Origin: Candidatus Krumholzibacteriota bacterium
GTDB lineage: Bacteria; Krumholzibacteriota; Krumholzibacteriia; Krumholzibacteriales; Krumholzibacteriaceae
Direction: 5' to 3'
Assembly: GCA_016932415.1 (NCBI GenBank)
Contig: JAFGCX010000020.1
Span: forward strand, 269,288-333,287
Length of the DNA: 64,000 nucleotides
The notes under the pieces were generated by a model. That model was given only the letters and a program-made list of their open reading frames with translations. It was not told the DNA's origin and did no database searches. The translations under genes and the position numbers were made by a program. The first letter of the stretch is position 1. The number at the start of each line of letters is the position of its first letter. Below are positions 56,949 to 64,000 of this stretch, piece by piece.

Positions 56949-58174
56949 TCGATTCATCGAAAATACGGGGTTTCGTTGTGAACAGGAATACGGCTTACGC
57001 TGCCCGTATCCTTGCCATAATGCTGCTCGTTTTCTGCGCCTCCTCCATGATCCGGCCCCTGCTCGACCTGCACATGAAACTCGTCGGCATCAACAACGGA
57101 TATATCGGCAAGGTCGCCATGATGTGGGAAGCCGGCGCTCTTGTCGCAGCAATGGCCCTGCTCCCTCTGCTCAGGAGGATCAGTTCCCGCAGGCTGCTCA
57201 TAATATCTCTATTCGTATTCTTCTCCCTTGTCATTACCTCCCCGTTTATCCATAAGACATCAGTCGCTGTCGTGGCTCGCTTCCTGATGGGCTGCATGAC
57301 GATGCTTATTCATCTGACTTGTATCGCGGGAATACTCAGGATAAACGGCAACCGCAATCACGCGACCGTTCTGGCTGTCATCACCGCTTCGGCCAGTGGA
57401 ACGAAAGCGCTCGGAACATCGGCACTGGGATTCATAGGTATCGAGGGCAACCTTTCCTTTTTCATTGTAGCTGCCATTCTCGGATTGGCAATACCACTGG
57501 CTTGTTCGGGTAATATCCCCAGCACCGGGACCGGTCAACATGATAATACCGGAATGTTCACGTCCCGTGTCTTCCCGCTGGCAGCCGCGTGGCTATTGAT
57601 ACTTGTATTCTGTGTCGGGGCGTGCCGCAATGCTCTCGTGACTTTTCTTCCCATACACGCGATCGAGATAGGATTGCGGCCGGAGACCGGTGCGATGCTG
57701 CTTTCTTCTTCATTCCTGGGAGCCCTCCTTCTTGCTATTCCCCTCGGGAAGATCGGTGACACATTCGGACACCGGAGCACTCTCGCCATAACCGCCACCT
57801 CGGTAGTAGGAGCATCGATCGTCCTGCTCCGGACCCAGAACCTGATCGGGCTTCTGGTCGCCTCTTCTTTCCTTCTGGGAGGAGGACTGATGGCCATTCG
57901 CGACCTCGGTATGGCATTCTGGACCTCCAGGCGCGAGGATAATACCGGCGTTCTGGCATGGTGCTCACTGGCTGGAGGAGTCGGATCGGGCCTCGGAATC
58001 TTCGGGACCGGGATGCTGATGGATTCCTTCGGGCCGTCAGCGCTTGGATGGGTTGTTTTCGCGACAGGCATGGTGATTCTTTTCATCGCGATGCGGACCA
58101 ATAGTCGAAACACTATGGACAGTGGACAGGTAAATCCGGTAGAAATGACTGAAAAGAGGGAGTTTGTCTCATGA
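56945..58174 (+). CDS. Major facilitator superfamily (MFS) transporter
   Basis: The 409-aa protein has 12 predicted membrane helices, with the loop GKIGDTFGHRSTLAI between helices matching the MFS signature GxxxDrxGrr. The N-terminal half has RPLLDLHMKLVGINNGYIG, as in several efflux-type members. The substrate is unknown; position in the cassette suggests export of a glycan building block or a lipid. The ATG overlaps the stop of the nucleotidyltransferase gene, and its own stop overlaps the following gene as ATGA. Confidence 0.88.
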   Translation: MIDSSKIRGFVVNRNTAYAARILAIMLLVFCASSMIRPLLDLHMKLVGINNGYIGKVAMMWEAGALVAAMALLPLLRRISSRRLLIISLFVFFSLVITSPFIHKTSVAVVARFLMGCMTMLIHLTCIAGILRINGNRNHATVLAVITASASGTKALGTSALGFIGIEGNLSFFIVAAILGLAIPLACSGNIPSTGTGQHDNTGMFTSRVFPLAAAWLLILVFCVGACRNALVTFLPIHAIEIGLRPETGAMLLSSSFLGALLLAIPLGKIGDTFGHRSTLAITATSVVGASIVLLRTQNLIGLLVASSFLLGGGLMAIRDLGMAFWTSRREDNTGVLAWCSLAGGVGSGLGIFGTGMLMDSFGPSALGWVVFATGMVILFIAMRTNSRNTMDSGQVNPVEMTEKREFVS

Positions 58175-60036
58175 TCAGCCTGAAACGGCTATCGACCATT
58201 ACATTGCGGATCCTTCTTGTCTGTATCCTGGTGGTGCTGGTCGTCCGGATGGTCTCCCTCGTTTCGTCCCGCTTGAAACTGAGGCCTTCATACAAAGACG
58301 TCAAAGAAATACTGCTGGTCGATTCTCCCTCCGGCGGAAAGCCTGACATCAGTCTCCTGTCGATCCATCCCGCCACCAGCGATCTCTGCTTCCCATATCT
58401 CGATGATGTTGTACGGTCCTTAAACATCCGCTTAAACGACATTCTGACAGTAAGCCGGGCGAGGGGCCATGATTTCCGATATGTTTTCCAGGGTGGGTAC
58501 GGTTCGGGTTTTCTGCGCCTGAATACTGTAGGGAACGACCTCGATTACAGCCTGAAGATCCATCTCGGCGAACTCGATGTCACTGGAAGGGACTCTGAAG
58601 CGGCGGCCGATGCCCTATTGAAAAGGATCGAAGAATTTCTCAATTCCTATCTCGACGTAATGATCCATGACCGCGGCCCCGAACTTGTCCCGACCTGGTT
58701 CTCGTATATGAGAAAGGGAAGACTCAGGTCGAGAAAGTTTCATCGGAAGCATCTCGCCGAATCCTTCAAAAGCCTGTGGAAGGATCGGGTCCATTACATG
58801 ATGTTCGAGAGCAGGTCCGGAACGATCGTTCCGTCAAGCGTACCCGCAGGCACACTGACGCTGTGGACACACCTGATGCCAAGTTCACACTCCAACCAGA
58901 TCAGATATACAGAGGATATGTTTCCCGGGATCCGTGAAATCAGCGTGGGCCTTTCCTTCTACGTCGATCTTGCCGATAAAGGGAGATCTTCCGGGTGGCG
59001 TTCCAGGCGTGAAGTCCCGGTGATGTGTCTGCACCCCTATTCGGGCCGCATGATAGGGCTGGACCGATACTTTATTTTTATTGCGCCGGGAGGTGAACGG
59101 TCCCGTGAGTATGTCGAGACGCAGGTCCGCAAGGACCCCGAACTGTTCACCTCCTACAGGATAAGCGTGGGCGGCGACCTTGTAGAACAGGTCGAGGTGC
59201 AGCTCGCCATGGGACTGCCGCTTAAGGCTCTAAAGCGTCTTCACCAGGCGTTAGATTACCTGAAGCCGATCTTCGACGACTCCTTCGTCGCGGAGATCGA
59301 GGAGTTTCTAGAGCGCAGGATGAACGATCCCGATGTCCTTCTCAGCGAAGAGACGCGGGTACTGGCCTCTCAGGCGGCGGCTGTCCTCTCAAACAGGACA
59401 TCGATGGATGTCTACCTTGCCTCGGGCGATCTTGCTCTCGTAATGGAGAGGATATCCGAAAATCTGGCGAAGCTCGACGCCCGGTCCAGCGCCCTGCCAT
59501 CTGTCGGCTCTTCAGGCAACAGGTTCGCCCTCATGGGCAAAAAGCTGAAATATGGATGGCTGTACGGTAATAACCCGCGCCGCAGCATCAGGGATATACT
59601 TATGGAAATAGTAGACGAGACAGAAGCGCGGACAATCGCCTGCCTCGCCGATGCTGAAGAGGAGACGAGGAGCTGGCGTCGAAGGATAGTAAGCGAGCTC
59701 GGCGCGTGTGGAGTGCGGCCGGTACCGGTCTATGGCCTTTCGAGCGACGGAATCCTTGGCGTACTGGCAGAAGATATCGAAGGCATAGCGACGATCGACG
59801 ACCTTAACCGCCTCGCCTCCGCGGACGATGATTGTTTCTGGCGATACAGGCTGATCGAGCGGGGCGAGATCCCTCCCGACAAGGATGGCAGCACTTCATA
59901 CTCTCCATCACTTCAGTGGCTTCGCCCCTCTCCCTCGGAGATCGAGGAAGCGAGGTACAGAGAAGTACGCGCCGCTCTCACTGCCGACCTTCACTGGTTC
60001 GAGCAAGGAGGGGTGAGTGAAGCGGCTAACCAGTAG
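58171..60036 (+). CDS. Membrane-anchored protein of unknown function with possible nucleotidyltransferase signature
   Basis: The 621-aa protein has one N-terminal transmembrane helix (about residues 10-32) and a large soluble part, probably periplasmic. Residues 108-127 read GGYGSGFLRLNTVGNDLDYS, a G-S/D-x-D arrangement like that of polymerase-beta-type nucleotidyltransferases, although a third acidic site is not obvious and periplasmic nucleotide use would be odd. The rest has no family I recognise; the C-terminal 200 residues are helical and charged. The start overlaps the MFS gene's stop, and its end overlaps the next gene by 20 bp, so it belongs to the same transcription unit. Confidence 0.7.
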   Translation: MISLKRLSTITLRILLVCILVVLVVRMVSLVSSRLKLRPSYKDVKEILLVDSPSGGKPDISLLSIHPATSDLCFPYLDDVVRSLNIRLNDILTVSRARGHDFRYVFQGGYGSGFLRLNTVGNDLDYSLKIHLGELDVTGRDSEAAADALLKRIEEFLNSYLDVMIHDRGPELVPTWFSYMRKGRLRSRKFHRKHLAESFKSLWKDRVHYMMFESRSGTIVPSSVPAGTLTLWTHLMPSSHSNQIRYTEDMFPGIREISVGLSFYVDLADKGRSSGWRSRREVPVMCLHPYSGRMIGLDRYFIFIAPGGERSREYVETQVRKDPELFTSYRISVGGDLVEQVEVQLAMGLPLKALKRLHQALDYLKPIFDDSFVAEIEEFLERRMNDPDVLLSEETRVLASQAAAVLSNRTSMDVYLASGDLALVMERISENLAKLDARSSALPSVGSSGNRFALMGKKLKYGWLYGNNPRRSIRDILMEIVDETEARTIACLADAEEETRSWRRRIVSELGACGVRPVPVYGLSSDGILGVLAEDIEGIATIDDLNRLASADDDCFWRYRLIERGEIPPDKDGSTSYSPSLQWLRPSPSEIEEARYREVRAALTADLHWFEQGGVSEAANQ

Positions 60037-60982
60037 TCTTGCTGCATTGGCGGGGGGCGTTCTGCTGACGATAACAGGGGCGCTCAGCGCCTGGATCGTA
60101 AACACCATCCATTACAGCCGGTACCAGATCTTCGCGGCGGATTTCCGCTGCATACTTGCCGGTGAACCTTACAGCCCCGCTTTCGCTAACCGTCGCCTCG
60201 GGCCATGGACCTTCACGATGCTGGACAGGATCTTCGGATCCTCTGAGGTTACATTAAGCCTGATCGTATACGCGGCCTGCGTGGCGCTCCCATGGCTGGG
60301 ATATCTGCTCGGCCGGCGGCTTGGATGGTCGATAAAGCAGAGCCTCGGCGCGGCCGTCGTCCTCTGCGTCAGTTTCGTTCTACTGCAGGACGATTACTGG
60401 CTTATGATATGGGATCTGTACGACGTACTTTTCTTCACCTGGTTCGCTTACGCTATCTTCCGCCGGTTGTCGATCAGTCAAATGGTTCCGGTCTTTCTTA
60501 TAATGATATTCAACAGGGAGACGGCGCTGTTTGTCCCTCTCTGGTTCTTGATCCGGGGGTTTCTTGACAGAGACAGGAGGACCATGTTGACTGCAGGCCT
60601 GATGGGAATCGCCGGGGTAATCGTGACCCTCGCCTGGCGACTGCCGTACATGGGCCGAACCGGGCTTCCTCATGTCGGGGGCAATCACTTCCGCCCGACT
60701 GCCAACTGGCGCATACTACTGGGCGGAAACAATGAAGCGTGGCTCGCGCTTGCCCTGTCGATAACCGTAATCATCCTCACATGGCGTACGATCAGAGTGA
60801 CTGTGCGTGGTCGCGAGAACGAGTTCCGCGGAGTCATCGAGGCAATGAGTGTAACCGCCGCGCTGGCACTGGTGATACCTGTAGTCGGATATATCGGCGA
60901 GCTGCGCCTCTATCTGCCTGTCGCCCCGCTTATAATCTTCTCTTTTGTATCTTTGAGGAAGGGACAGTCCTTGATTACATAA
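60017..60982 (+). CDS. Multi-pass membrane protein, GT-C-like, function unknown
   Basis: The 321-aa protein starts with GTG; AGGAGG lies just upstream and within the previous gene's end. It has about eight hydrophobic helices. An external loop holds FAADFRCILAGEPYSPAFANRRLGP, and another RPTANWRILLGGNNEAW. The general layout recalls membrane glycosyltransferases or polymerases of the GT-C type, but the diagnostic acidic motif of the first loop is weak (ADF). It closes the operon of the cassette and is followed by about 500 bp without an intact gene. Confidence 0.65.
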   Translation: MKRLTSSLAALAGGVLLTITGALSAWIVNTIHYSRYQIFAADFRCILAGEPYSPAFANRRLGPWTFTMLDRIFGSSEVTLSLIVYAACVALPWLGYLLGRRLGWSIKQSLGAAVVLCVSFVLLQDDYWLMIWDLYDVLFFTWFAYAIFRRLSISQMVPVFLIMIFNRETALFVPLWFLIRGFLDRDRRTMLTAGLMGIAGVIVTLAWRLPYMGRTGLPHVGGNHFRPTANWRILLGGNNEAWLALALSITVIILTWRTIRVTVRGRENEFRGVIEAMSVTAALALVIPVVGYIGELRLYLPVAPLIIFSFVSLRKGQSLIT

Positions 60983-61489
60983 CCTGTCCCTTCTATTTAT
61001 TCAATCCGACTTACAGCGCTTGCACTTACTCTGATTCAAACATTATATAAATCAGATGCTATTTCTAATTCTACGCGCCTTTATCTCGGCGTTGAGGTCC
61101 AATCTTATCGCAATCGCTGCAACAAATGGTTATAGGATCGCGAACGCTCCCGTTGTCATGAACAGCAGCGATATATAGATCCTTGCGGCCTAAATCAACA
61201 CCAACATGCCACATCATGCTCCTTCTTCTCTAAGGGAATCAAATGAGTTCTAAACTCATTTTAATCCACTGAGTGGAAGTTCACATGTGGCGGTTATAGT
61301 ATCAGGTCAGCCCCGGCAGTCTTGCAACACGTTTGCGTTCCATGTTATAATTTGTTATACTTGAACAAGGTGATTAGATAAAATCTTTTTAACATCCAAA
61401 TCCCCACCTGTCTGCCGTACGAGGTTTGACCATAGGCAGCCCAGCCATGGTGCTGTGCTTTCGAGGTCACCGACTGAAAGGAGAAGGTT
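60983..61489. other. Gap with IS110 remnant and upstream hairpin
   Basis: This 507-bp stretch holds no intact gene. It contains the IS110 N-terminal fragment (61071-61217) and, just upstream of that fragment's start, a perfect 9-bp inverted repeat AAATGAGTT/AACTCATTT with a 3-base loop (61241-61261). Further A/T-rich sequence near 61340-61390 may carry the promoter of the secreted-protein gene at 61490, but no clear -35/-10 pair stands out. Confidence 0.6.
61071..61217 (-). pseudogene. IS110-family transposase, N-terminal fragment
   Basis: An AAGGAG ribosome site precedes ATGATG (start at 61217). The 48-codon frame reads MMWHVGVDLGRKDLYIAAVH followed by DNGSVRDPITICCSDCDKIG and ends in TAG at 61071. 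VGVDLGRKDLYIAAV is the first segment of the DEDD/RuvC-like catalytic domain of IS110 transposases, including the first catalytic aspartate. The sequence after the stop shows no further transposase. The missing C-terminal part resembles what is found at 53981-54178. Confidence 0.75.
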
Positions 61490-63622
61490 GTGGTATTCCA
61501 GTTTTCACTCCCTAAATCCCTGCTAGTATTCCTGACTGTCACCATAGGGGTGCTGTGCATTGCGCAGTCGTCAGCGCGAGAGCATGTGACACCGTTCCAG
61601 GAAAATAGCGGAGGTCATCAGAACATCGTCCCTACGCTTGACGGAAACAAGGAGCGCGATCCCTTACGCATTGTAGTACTGGACGGAAGTGGAGTACACG
61701 ATGTTGGTCAGCTGCACATGCACACCGGAAACTGGGGCGCCTTCGGTTCATATCCGCGTTATGACACGCCGATAAGCCTCTACCCTTCGGCGGAATGGCC
61801 GGCGGGAAGCGGGGTCGAGCACCTCAACATCGCCGGGCTCTGGGTCGGGGGTTTCAAGGATACAGGCGAAACCTGGCCAACATACCTCGTGTCGACCAGC
61901 GCCTTCGAGAATGAATTTCGTCCGACCTCTGATCCCATCGACCGCATCTACGAAACGTTCGAGGGAACGGTGGGGGGAAATAGACTCCCCTGGCCAGGCG
62001 CCGACGACGACTGCGATGGAATGATAGACGAGGATCCGCTTGACGGACACGACAACGATGGCGACGGGATGATAGACGAGGACTTCGCTGCGATCTCGCA
62101 GCAGATGTTCAGCTCCTGGTACACAGACGACCAGCCGGATGCTGCGACCGAATATCCGGAACACCAACCTATGGGTTTGAAGGTAAGGCAGGAGAGCTAC
62201 CAGTGGACCGATCCTCGTTTCGACGATTTCGTCGGAGCCTCTTTCACGATCACGAATACAGGCCTGGATAATCTTAAAGGGATTTATACGGGGTTCCTGC
62301 TCGACTTTGATTCAGGGTCCGCAGAGGACGAAACCCCGTGGGAAGACCTGTTCGCATACTGGGAAGGAACAAAAGAAACCGAGCTTGGCCCGGCTTCGAT
62401 CCAGATGGTTTATCTTTGCAACAAAAAAAACGGGGAGATTGTGAGCTATATGGCAATAATGCTCCTCGGACACACTATAAGCGCCGATGGTATAACGGCT
62501 CCCTCGACCGTCAAAATCACATCTTTCCATGAGTTCAGTGGAGATAAACCGTTCGAGAATGGCGGGGATCCGAATAACGATTTTCAGCGGTATGAGCTCA
62601 TGTCCAGTTCTTCCATAACCAGCAGTTCAGGGACGCCCAGCGACGTTCGTGGGCTGATCAACACGGGAGATTTCGAGCTGGGCATCGGCGAATCGATTGA
62701 ATATGATATTGGATTCGTCTGTGGAGCCACATTCGACGAACTCCTCGACAACGCGGCCAGGTGTCAGAGGTTCTACGACGGCCTCTGGTTCGATATCGAC
62801 CACGATCCGACGACGGGCGAAAGCGGACGAGAGACGCAGGTGCACTGGATCCTCGAACGACCCATGATAATGGCTAACCTCGACATTAAACCTGGATCCT
62901 GCCCGAACCCGTTCAACATGAAAGTCTTTGATTTTCTCACCAGCGGGAATCCTCATAAGGGAGGAGTGCTCCCGGTGGCGATCATCGGAAACGAGAATTT
63001 CAACGTACGCGACATCGACCTCGAAACAGTCACTCTGGAAGAGGTCAAGCCCCTGAAACAGGGATGCGCTTACGAGGATGTATCGGCGCCTCTTGATATG
63101 GGATCTGAATGCGGTTGTGCCGTAACCGGTCCCGATGGGTATGATGACCTCGTCTTAAAGTTCAGCAAGCAGAAGATAGCGGAAGCGATGCTTTGTTCAG
63201 GCCTGCCTGAGGCTGGCCAGAACGCGGTACTAGTCATGAAGGGTAACTTGTATGACGGCACACCGTTCGAGGCGACAGACTGTATACTTTTTGTCGGGCC
63301 GACCCCCGGGATCGATCCTGGCAGCCATAACTTGCTTACGGTGACAAAGACCTGTCTGTACGGGGCGAGCCCCAATCCGTTCAACCCATCGACGACGCTC
63401 AGGTACGAGATCGCCTTGCCCGGTCGCGTGACCCTTATTGTTTACGATATCAGCGGCCGACTAGTTCGATCTCTCGTCGATCGCGAGATGGGCGCGGGGC
63501 ATTACGAAGCTATATGGGATGGCAGAAGCGAAAGCGGCTCGAAAGTGGCGAGCGGCATTTACTTTTATAAACTGTCGGCACCAGGATTCATGGAGACGAA
63601 AAAACTCGTTCTTCTTAAATAA
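61490..63622 (+). CDS. Secreted protein with calcium-binding-like repeats and FlgD/Por-type C-terminal domain
   Basis: The 710-aa protein starts with GTG, with AAAGGAGAAGG upstream, and has a signal peptide (LLVFLTVTIGVLCIAQSSA). Two aspartate-rich loops around residues 172-195, DDDCDGMIDED and DNDGDGMIDED, look like type 3/EF-hand-like calcium sites. The middle is beta-rich and resembles other large exported proteins of the FCB group. The C-terminus has ASPNPFNPSTTLRYEI, VTLIVYDISGRLVRSLVDRE, ASGIYFYKLSAP and a final KKLVLLK, the same sorting-tail pattern as the protein at 4827. Its biochemical function is unknown. A strong terminator follows. Confidence 0.82.
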   Translation: MVFQFSLPKSLLVFLTVTIGVLCIAQSSAREHVTPFQENSGGHQNIVPTLDGNKERDPLRIVVLDGSGVHDVGQLHMHTGNWGAFGSYPRYDTPISLYPSAEWPAGSGVEHLNIAGLWVGGFKDTGETWPTYLVSTSAFENEFRPTSDPIDRIYETFEGTVGGNRLPWPGADDDCDGMIDEDPLDGHDNDGDGMIDEDFAAISQQMFSSWYTDDQPDAATEYPEHQPMGLKVRQESYQWTDPRFDDFVGASFTITNTGLDNLKGIYTGFLLDFDSGSAEDETPWEDLFAYWEGTKETELGPASIQMVYLCNKKNGEIVSYMAIMLLGHTISADGITAPSTVKITSFHEFSGDKPFENGGDPNNDFQRYELMSSSSITSSSGTPSDVRGLINTGDFELGIGESIEYDIGFVCGATFDELLDNAARCQRFYDGLWFDIDHDPTTGESGRETQVHWILERPMIMANLDIKPGSCPNPFNMKVFDFLTSGNPHKGGVLPVAIIGNENFNVRDIDLETVTLEEVKPLKQGCAYEDVSAPLDMGSECGCAVTGPDGYDDLVLKFSKQKIAEAMLCSGLPEAGQNAVLVMKGNLYDGTPFEATDCILFVGPTPGIDPGSHNLLTVTKTCLYGASPNPFNPSTTLRYEIALPGRVTLIVYDISGRLVRSLVDREMGAGHYEAIWDGRSESGSKVASGIYFYKLSAPGFMETKKLVLLK

Positions 63623-63647
63623 TCGTAGCTTTTCTGTTATCGGCTGC

Positions 63648-63690
63648 AAAACCGGCCACCAGGTGTTCAGGAACCTGGTGGCCGGTTTTT
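63648..63690 (+). terminator. Strong intrinsic terminator (bidirectional)
   Basis: A perfect 17-bp stem (AAAACCGGCCACCAGGT / ACCTGGTGGCCGGTTTT) with an 8-base loop ends in a T-run. The A-run on the left arm makes it work on the opposite strand as well. It closes the gene at 61490. Confidence 0.93.
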
Positions 63691-63817
63691 AACAGCTTAC
63701 AATCCCCTGAATGTATGATATTTTAATTTACAGTGTGGAGCCAGATATCTGACGCGCCGTTCGATCCGGGATCATCTCAACAGCACCATTTTTTTCGTCT
63801 GTTCGAAATCACCGGCG

Positions 63818-63946
63818 ATGAGGCCGCATAAATCCCTGGGATATCTGACGCCTGAAGAGTATGCTGAGAAGCATAAAAGTGAGGAATTTTTAACTCATGG
63901 TCTGGCTGGAAGGAGAGAAACGCTGGAGAAAGATAAACAGTTATAA
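63818..63946 (+). pseudogene. IS3/IS481-like transposase, C-terminal fragment
   Basis: The frame reads MRPHKSLGYLTPEEYAEKHK and continues to TAA at 63944-63946 (42 codons). RPHxSLGYLTPxEYA is the conserved end of integrase-core transposases of the IS3 and IS481 groups. Just upstream another frame gives a short arginine/histidine-containing run (VRNHRR), as if a frameshift separated it from the rest. Upstream catalytic parts are missing, so this is a remnant. Confidence 0.6.
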
Positions 63947-64000
63947 ACTGCTCAGCAAAATCGTTGAAGGCGTGAATTTCAAGGATGGATTAGAAGCTAA
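63897..64000 (+). CDS. Possible small ORF running off the right edge
   Basis: ATG at 63897 opens a frame that remains open to the window end, starting MVWLEGEKRWRKINSYKLL. GTGAGGAA lies about 12 bases upstream. It overlaps the IS3-like remnant in another frame. The segment KINSYKLLSKIVEGVNFKDG looks like real protein, but I cannot assign a family; another transposase tail is possible. Confidence 0.25.
   Translation, partial: MVWLEGEKRWRKINSYKLLSKIVEGVNFKDGLEA

Larger units (their letters stand above)
53981..61217. mobile_element. Gene cassette bracketed by two pieces of an IS110-type transposase
   Basis: The IS110 C-terminal fragment at 53981-54178 and the N-terminal fragment at 61071-61217 read in the same direction (minus), in the order expected if a single element had been split and its middle replaced. 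Between them lie six genes with higher G/C content than the neighbouring glycan locus. Insertion into, or recombination between, IS110 copies would explain this. No target-site duplication is recognised. Confidence 0.35.

Overview
The window looks like a chromosomal stretch of a Gram-negative, uncultured-type bacterium of the FCB (Fibrobacterota-Chlorobi-Bacteroidota) group or a sister candidate phylum such as Krumholzibacteriota, Eisenbacteria or Latescibacterota. The reasons are three large exported proteins ending in FlgD-Ig/Por-secretion-type C-terminal domains, a DUF5723 outer-membrane protein next to a large beta-rich lipoprotein, an Omp85 barrel protein, tricorn-type protease, and an ECF sigma/DUF4097 envelope operon. 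The phylum assignment is inference from gene content only.

Region 1 (1-25 kb, housekeeping and envelope). A minus-strand operon runs from an ECF sigma factor through a DUF4097 protein, a zinc-finger anti-sigma factor and a membrane protein with a bactofilin-like stretch, and probably into an Omp85 protein cut by the left edge. A large secreted protein follows. Then comes a plus-strand block of enolase, an FtsB/DivIC protein and initiator tRNA, closed by a terminator. Minus-strand genes for a secreted CehA/McbA-like metallohydrolase, a large lipoprotein, a papain-like peptidase and a tricorn protease suggest extracytoplasmic nutrient processing. They are followed by a lipoprotein/DUF5723 pair, a polyprenol/diacylglycerol kinase-like protein and a DUF4230 protein.

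Region 2 (25.2-53.4 kb, accessory glycan locus). This stretch is visibly more A/T-rich. A minus-strand arm carries an Fe-S F420-hydrogenase-beta-like protein, a Wzx-type flippase and a polysaccharide pyruvyl transferase. A long plus-strand arm of tightly coupled genes carries two sugar epimerases, two methyltransferase-like proteins, a PaaK/CapK-like adenylating enzyme, a nucleotidyltransferase, four glycosyltransferases and five radical SAM enzymes. A second minus-strand arm holds a GT2, a sixth radical SAM enzyme, a TPR membrane protein and a UDP-glucuronate-decarboxylase-like epimerase. Three of the radical SAM proteins have a cobalamin-binding-type N-terminal domain and three have SPASM-like cysteine-rich tails. 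I read this as a pathway for a surface glycan or glycoconjugate with radical-modified sugars, and consider it the best candidate for an undescribed system. Two tiny ORFs (22 and 15 codons) sit with their stops overlapping the next start.

Region 3 (53.4-61.2 kb, cassette between transposase remnants). A C-terminal piece of an IS110-type transposase at 54.0-54.2 kb and an N-terminal piece at 61.1-61.2 kb lie in the same orientation. They bracket a G/C-richer cassette: two nucleotidyltransferases, a GT4 glycosyltransferase, an MFS transporter, a large unknown membrane-anchored protein with a possible nucleotidyltransferase signature, and a multi-pass membrane protein.

Region 4 (61.5-64 kb). A secreted protein with calcium-binding-like repeats and a sorting tail is followed by a very strong terminator and an IS3-like transposase tail at the right edge.
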